Assembly: GCA_045543675.1 (NCBI GenBank)
Contig: JAZPXM010000109.1
Span: 1 to 23,823 of the forward strand
Direction of reading: 5' to 3'
Source of the DNA: URNF01 sp045543675
GTDB lineage: Bacteria; Bacillota; Clostridia; Oscillospirales; Acutalibacteraceae
Length of the DNA: 23,823 nt
Under the pieces are notes generated by a model. That model ran no database searches. It saw nothing but the letters and a program-made list of their open reading frames with translations, and was not told the DNA's origin. Made by a program: the position numbers and the translations under genes. Below are positions 22,656 to 23,823 of the stretch, one piece after another; positions within the stretch are counted from its first letter, which is position 1, and each line of letters opens with the position of its first letter.

Positions 22656-23570
22656 ATGCATATTTTGGTAATTTTTACGGGCGGTACCATCGGCAGTACC
22701 TTGACTGACGGTTGGATATCCACGGACGATGCGACAAGGTATACCCTTATCAATACCTACCGTACAGCAAACGGTGAAGACGTCACGTTCTCTACCCGTG
22801 CACCGTACACCATTTTAAGTGAAAATCTTTCCGCTTGCAATCTTGCTACCCTTGCAAACGAAGTTTGCAAGGCGGTTACCGAAGATTTCGACGGCGTGAT
22901 TGTCACCCACGGTACCGACACGTTGCAGTACGCGGCGGCGGCACTCGCTTTTGCCACGGGTAACAACTGCAAACCCGTTGTGCTGGTATCTTCCAACTAT
23001 CCGCTCAGCGACCCCCGCTCTAACGGCAACGCCAACTTTAAAGCGGCGGTGGATTTTATTAAAGAAAACAGCGGGCGTGGCGTGTTTGTGGCTTATCAAA
23101 ATGATAATGAAGCGGTTACGTTCCATAATGCACTTTCCATTTTGTCTCACCTGGAAACAAGCGATGCGCTGTTCAGTTTACACAACAGTGTGTACGCGAT
23201 AGCAACCGAAAACGGCATTGCGGTGACGGGCGCTGTACAACCGTGTGAAACGTTACCCATAGCTTTCAGCGACAACGCCAATATTTTGGTGCTGGAGCCC
23301 CATCCTGCCGATACCTACGCGTATCCGTTAGAGCAGTACCGTGCCGTTATCCTGCGTCCGTATCATTCGGGGACGTTCCCTACCGATATTCCTGCGTTTA
23401 CGGCATTTTGTGAACGCGCAAAGGCGGCTGGCGTGCCCGTATATGCCGTAGGTATTCCGCAAGGTACTACCTACGCCAGTTCCAAGCAGTTTGATACGTT
23501 GGGTATTACCCCGCTGTACGATACCACATTTGTCAGCGCCTACGTAAAACTTTGGATGCAGTTGAGTTAA
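22656..23570 (+). CDS. L-asparaginase, cytoplasmic type
   Basis: The 304-residue protein is a type I/II asparaginase-fold enzyme that hydrolyses asparagine to aspartate and ammonia. It has both active-site threonine motifs: TGGTIGS (8-14, Thr10) and HGTDTLQY (85-92, Thr87 and Asp88), plus Ser55 in ILSEN. No signal peptide is present, so it is intracellular, and its length is near the short end for the family (about 320-350). The N-terminus is intact. It starts nine bases after the TIR-V4R stop, with no good ribosome binding site of its own (an AAAGG lies 13 bases away), which suggests coupling to the upstream gene. Glutaminase activity, or a relative acting on another amide, cannot be excluded. 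Confidence 0.9.
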   Translation: MHILVIFTGGTIGSTLTDGWISTDDATRYTLINTYRTANGEDVTFSTRAPYTILSENLSACNLATLANEVCKAVTEDFDGVIVTHGTDTLQYAAAALAFATGNNCKPVVLVSSNYPLSDPRSNGNANFKAAVDFIKENSGRGVFVAYQNDNEAVTFHNALSILSHLETSDALFSLHNSVYAIATENGIAVTGAVQPCETLPIAFSDNANILVLEPHPADTYAYPLEQYRAVILRPYHSGTFPTDIPAFTAFCERAKAAGVPVYAVGIPQGTTYASSKQFDTLGITPLYDTTFVSAYVKLWMQLS

Positions 23571-23575
23571 AAATA

Positions 23576-23593
23576 ACCCGCCGTACGGCGGGT
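23576..23593. terminator. GC-rich palindrome after the asparaginase gene
   Basis: An 18-bp palindrome, ACCCGCCGTACGGCGGGT, six bases after the stop. On minus it is followed by TATTTTT, so it reads as a terminator for transcription coming from the right; on + no T run follows. Confidence 0.6.
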
Positions 23594-23611
23594 GATCATA
23601 GGGATAAAAAT

Positions 23612-23652
23612 AGAGAAGATACACAAAAGCTGTGTGTCTTCTCTTATCTTTT
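23612..23652 (+). terminator. Terminator of the TIR-V4R/asparaginase operon
   Basis: A 14-bp stem (23612-23625 with 23631-23644, one G-U pair) with an AAAGC loop is followed by TATCTTTT. Confidence 0.7.
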
Positions 23653-23670
23653 GCAGACATCTTTTTCTTG

Positions 23671-23721
23671 CCTCCCCTTGTCAGGGGAGGTGTCAAAACC
23701 GCAGGTTTTGACGGAAGGGTA
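23671..23721 (+). repeat. Double-hairpin intergenic repeat, copy A
   Basis: First hairpin CCTCCCCT / AGGGGAGG (23671-23678 with 23683-23690), then TG, then a second 9-bp hairpin GTCAAAACC / GGTTTTGAC (23692-23700 with 23704-23712) and a GGAAGGG tail. The layout is like the short extragenic palindromic repeats common in gut Bacillota. Confidence 0.75.
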
Positions 23722-23735
23722 GTTCTTCTTTTTCT

Positions 23736-23788
23736 CTCCCTCCGTCTTTTTGCTTCGCAAAAATCCACCTCCCTCGTCAGAGGGAGGT
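23736..23788 (-). repeat. Double-hairpin intergenic repeat, copy B (inverted)
   Basis: Read on minus: hairpin CCTCCCTC / GAGGGAGG (23787-23780 with 23775-23768), TGG, hairpin TTTTTGC / GCAAAAA (around a GAA loop), then GACGGAGGG. The order of parts is the same as in copy A but on the opposite strand and with a different second stem; about 15 bases separate the two. The remaining sequence to 23823 shows no gene. Confidence 0.75.
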
Positions 23789-23823
23789 TAATGTTGCCAA
23801 TCCCTAACCGCAACTCCCTTACG

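Noticed and set aside
20162..23570. Phage-defence island around the TIR protein
   Set aside because: Neighbours are a YitT protein, an M20 hydrolase and an asparaginase; no nuclease, helicase, Cas, restriction or abortive-infection gene is visible.
23328..23813. 161-codon frame on minus over the right-edge repeats
   Set aside because: It overlaps the asparaginase gene on the other strand and its first part is translated repeat hairpins with strongly basic, low-complexity residues; no ribosome binding site was seen.

Overview
The window looks like a chromosomal piece of an anaerobic, Gram-positive Clostridia-type (Bacillota) bacterium, probably an uncultivated gut or rumen organism. Grounds: an oxygen-sensitive glycyl radical enzyme with its activase, many purine-rich Shine-Dalgarno sites, a WecA/TagO-like wall-polymer glycosyltransferase, AraC regulators and several glycoside hydrolases, with moderate GC. 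No rRNA, tRNA, CRISPR array, transposase or prophage gene was seen.

Left part (1-15.5 kb): three modules built alike, each an AraC-family regulator on + facing an operon on -. Module 1 (1-3379): glycyl radical enzyme plus activating enzyme (cut by the left edge). Module 2 (3498-10822): a six-gene operon of enolase-superfamily dehydratase, GH13, GH10, RraA-like aldolase-type protein, SDR dehydrogenase and UlaG-like lactonase-type hydrolase. Read together, these could make a self-contained intracellular glycan hydrolysis plus oxidative, non-phosphorylating sugar-acid route (dehydrogenase, lactonase, dehydratase, aldolase). Module 3 (10936-15489): Gfo/Idh/MocA oxidoreductase, DMT-type transporter, a 55-codon remnant resembling uroporphyrinogen-decarboxylase-like methyltransferases, and a homocysteine S-methyltransferase-like protein. 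In modules 1 and 2 the divergent promoters carry direct repeats spaced 21 bp (two helical turns), the classic geometry of an AraC operator, and one half-site overlaps the regulator's own -35 box. All three regulators end in long perfect hairpin terminators of similar sequence.

Right part (15.5-23.8 kb): an unknown membrane protein is divergent from a WecA/TagO-like transferase; the latter converges on a GH125 alpha-mannosidase through a shared bidirectional terminator. GH125 is divergent from an operon of a YitT-family membrane protein and an AbgB-like M20 amidohydrolase. Next comes an operon of a TIR-V4R fusion protein and a cytoplasmic-type asparaginase. The window ends in hairpins and two oppositely oriented copies of a double-hairpin repeat.

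The candidates most worth pursuing are the TIR-V4R fusion (a TIR domain with its catalytic-type Glu joined to a small-molecule-binding V4R domain), the short glycyl radical enzyme with an unusual GCWE active-site motif, the six-gene module 2 pathway, an apparent ACG start codon for the GH10 gene, and the shared operator and terminator architecture.
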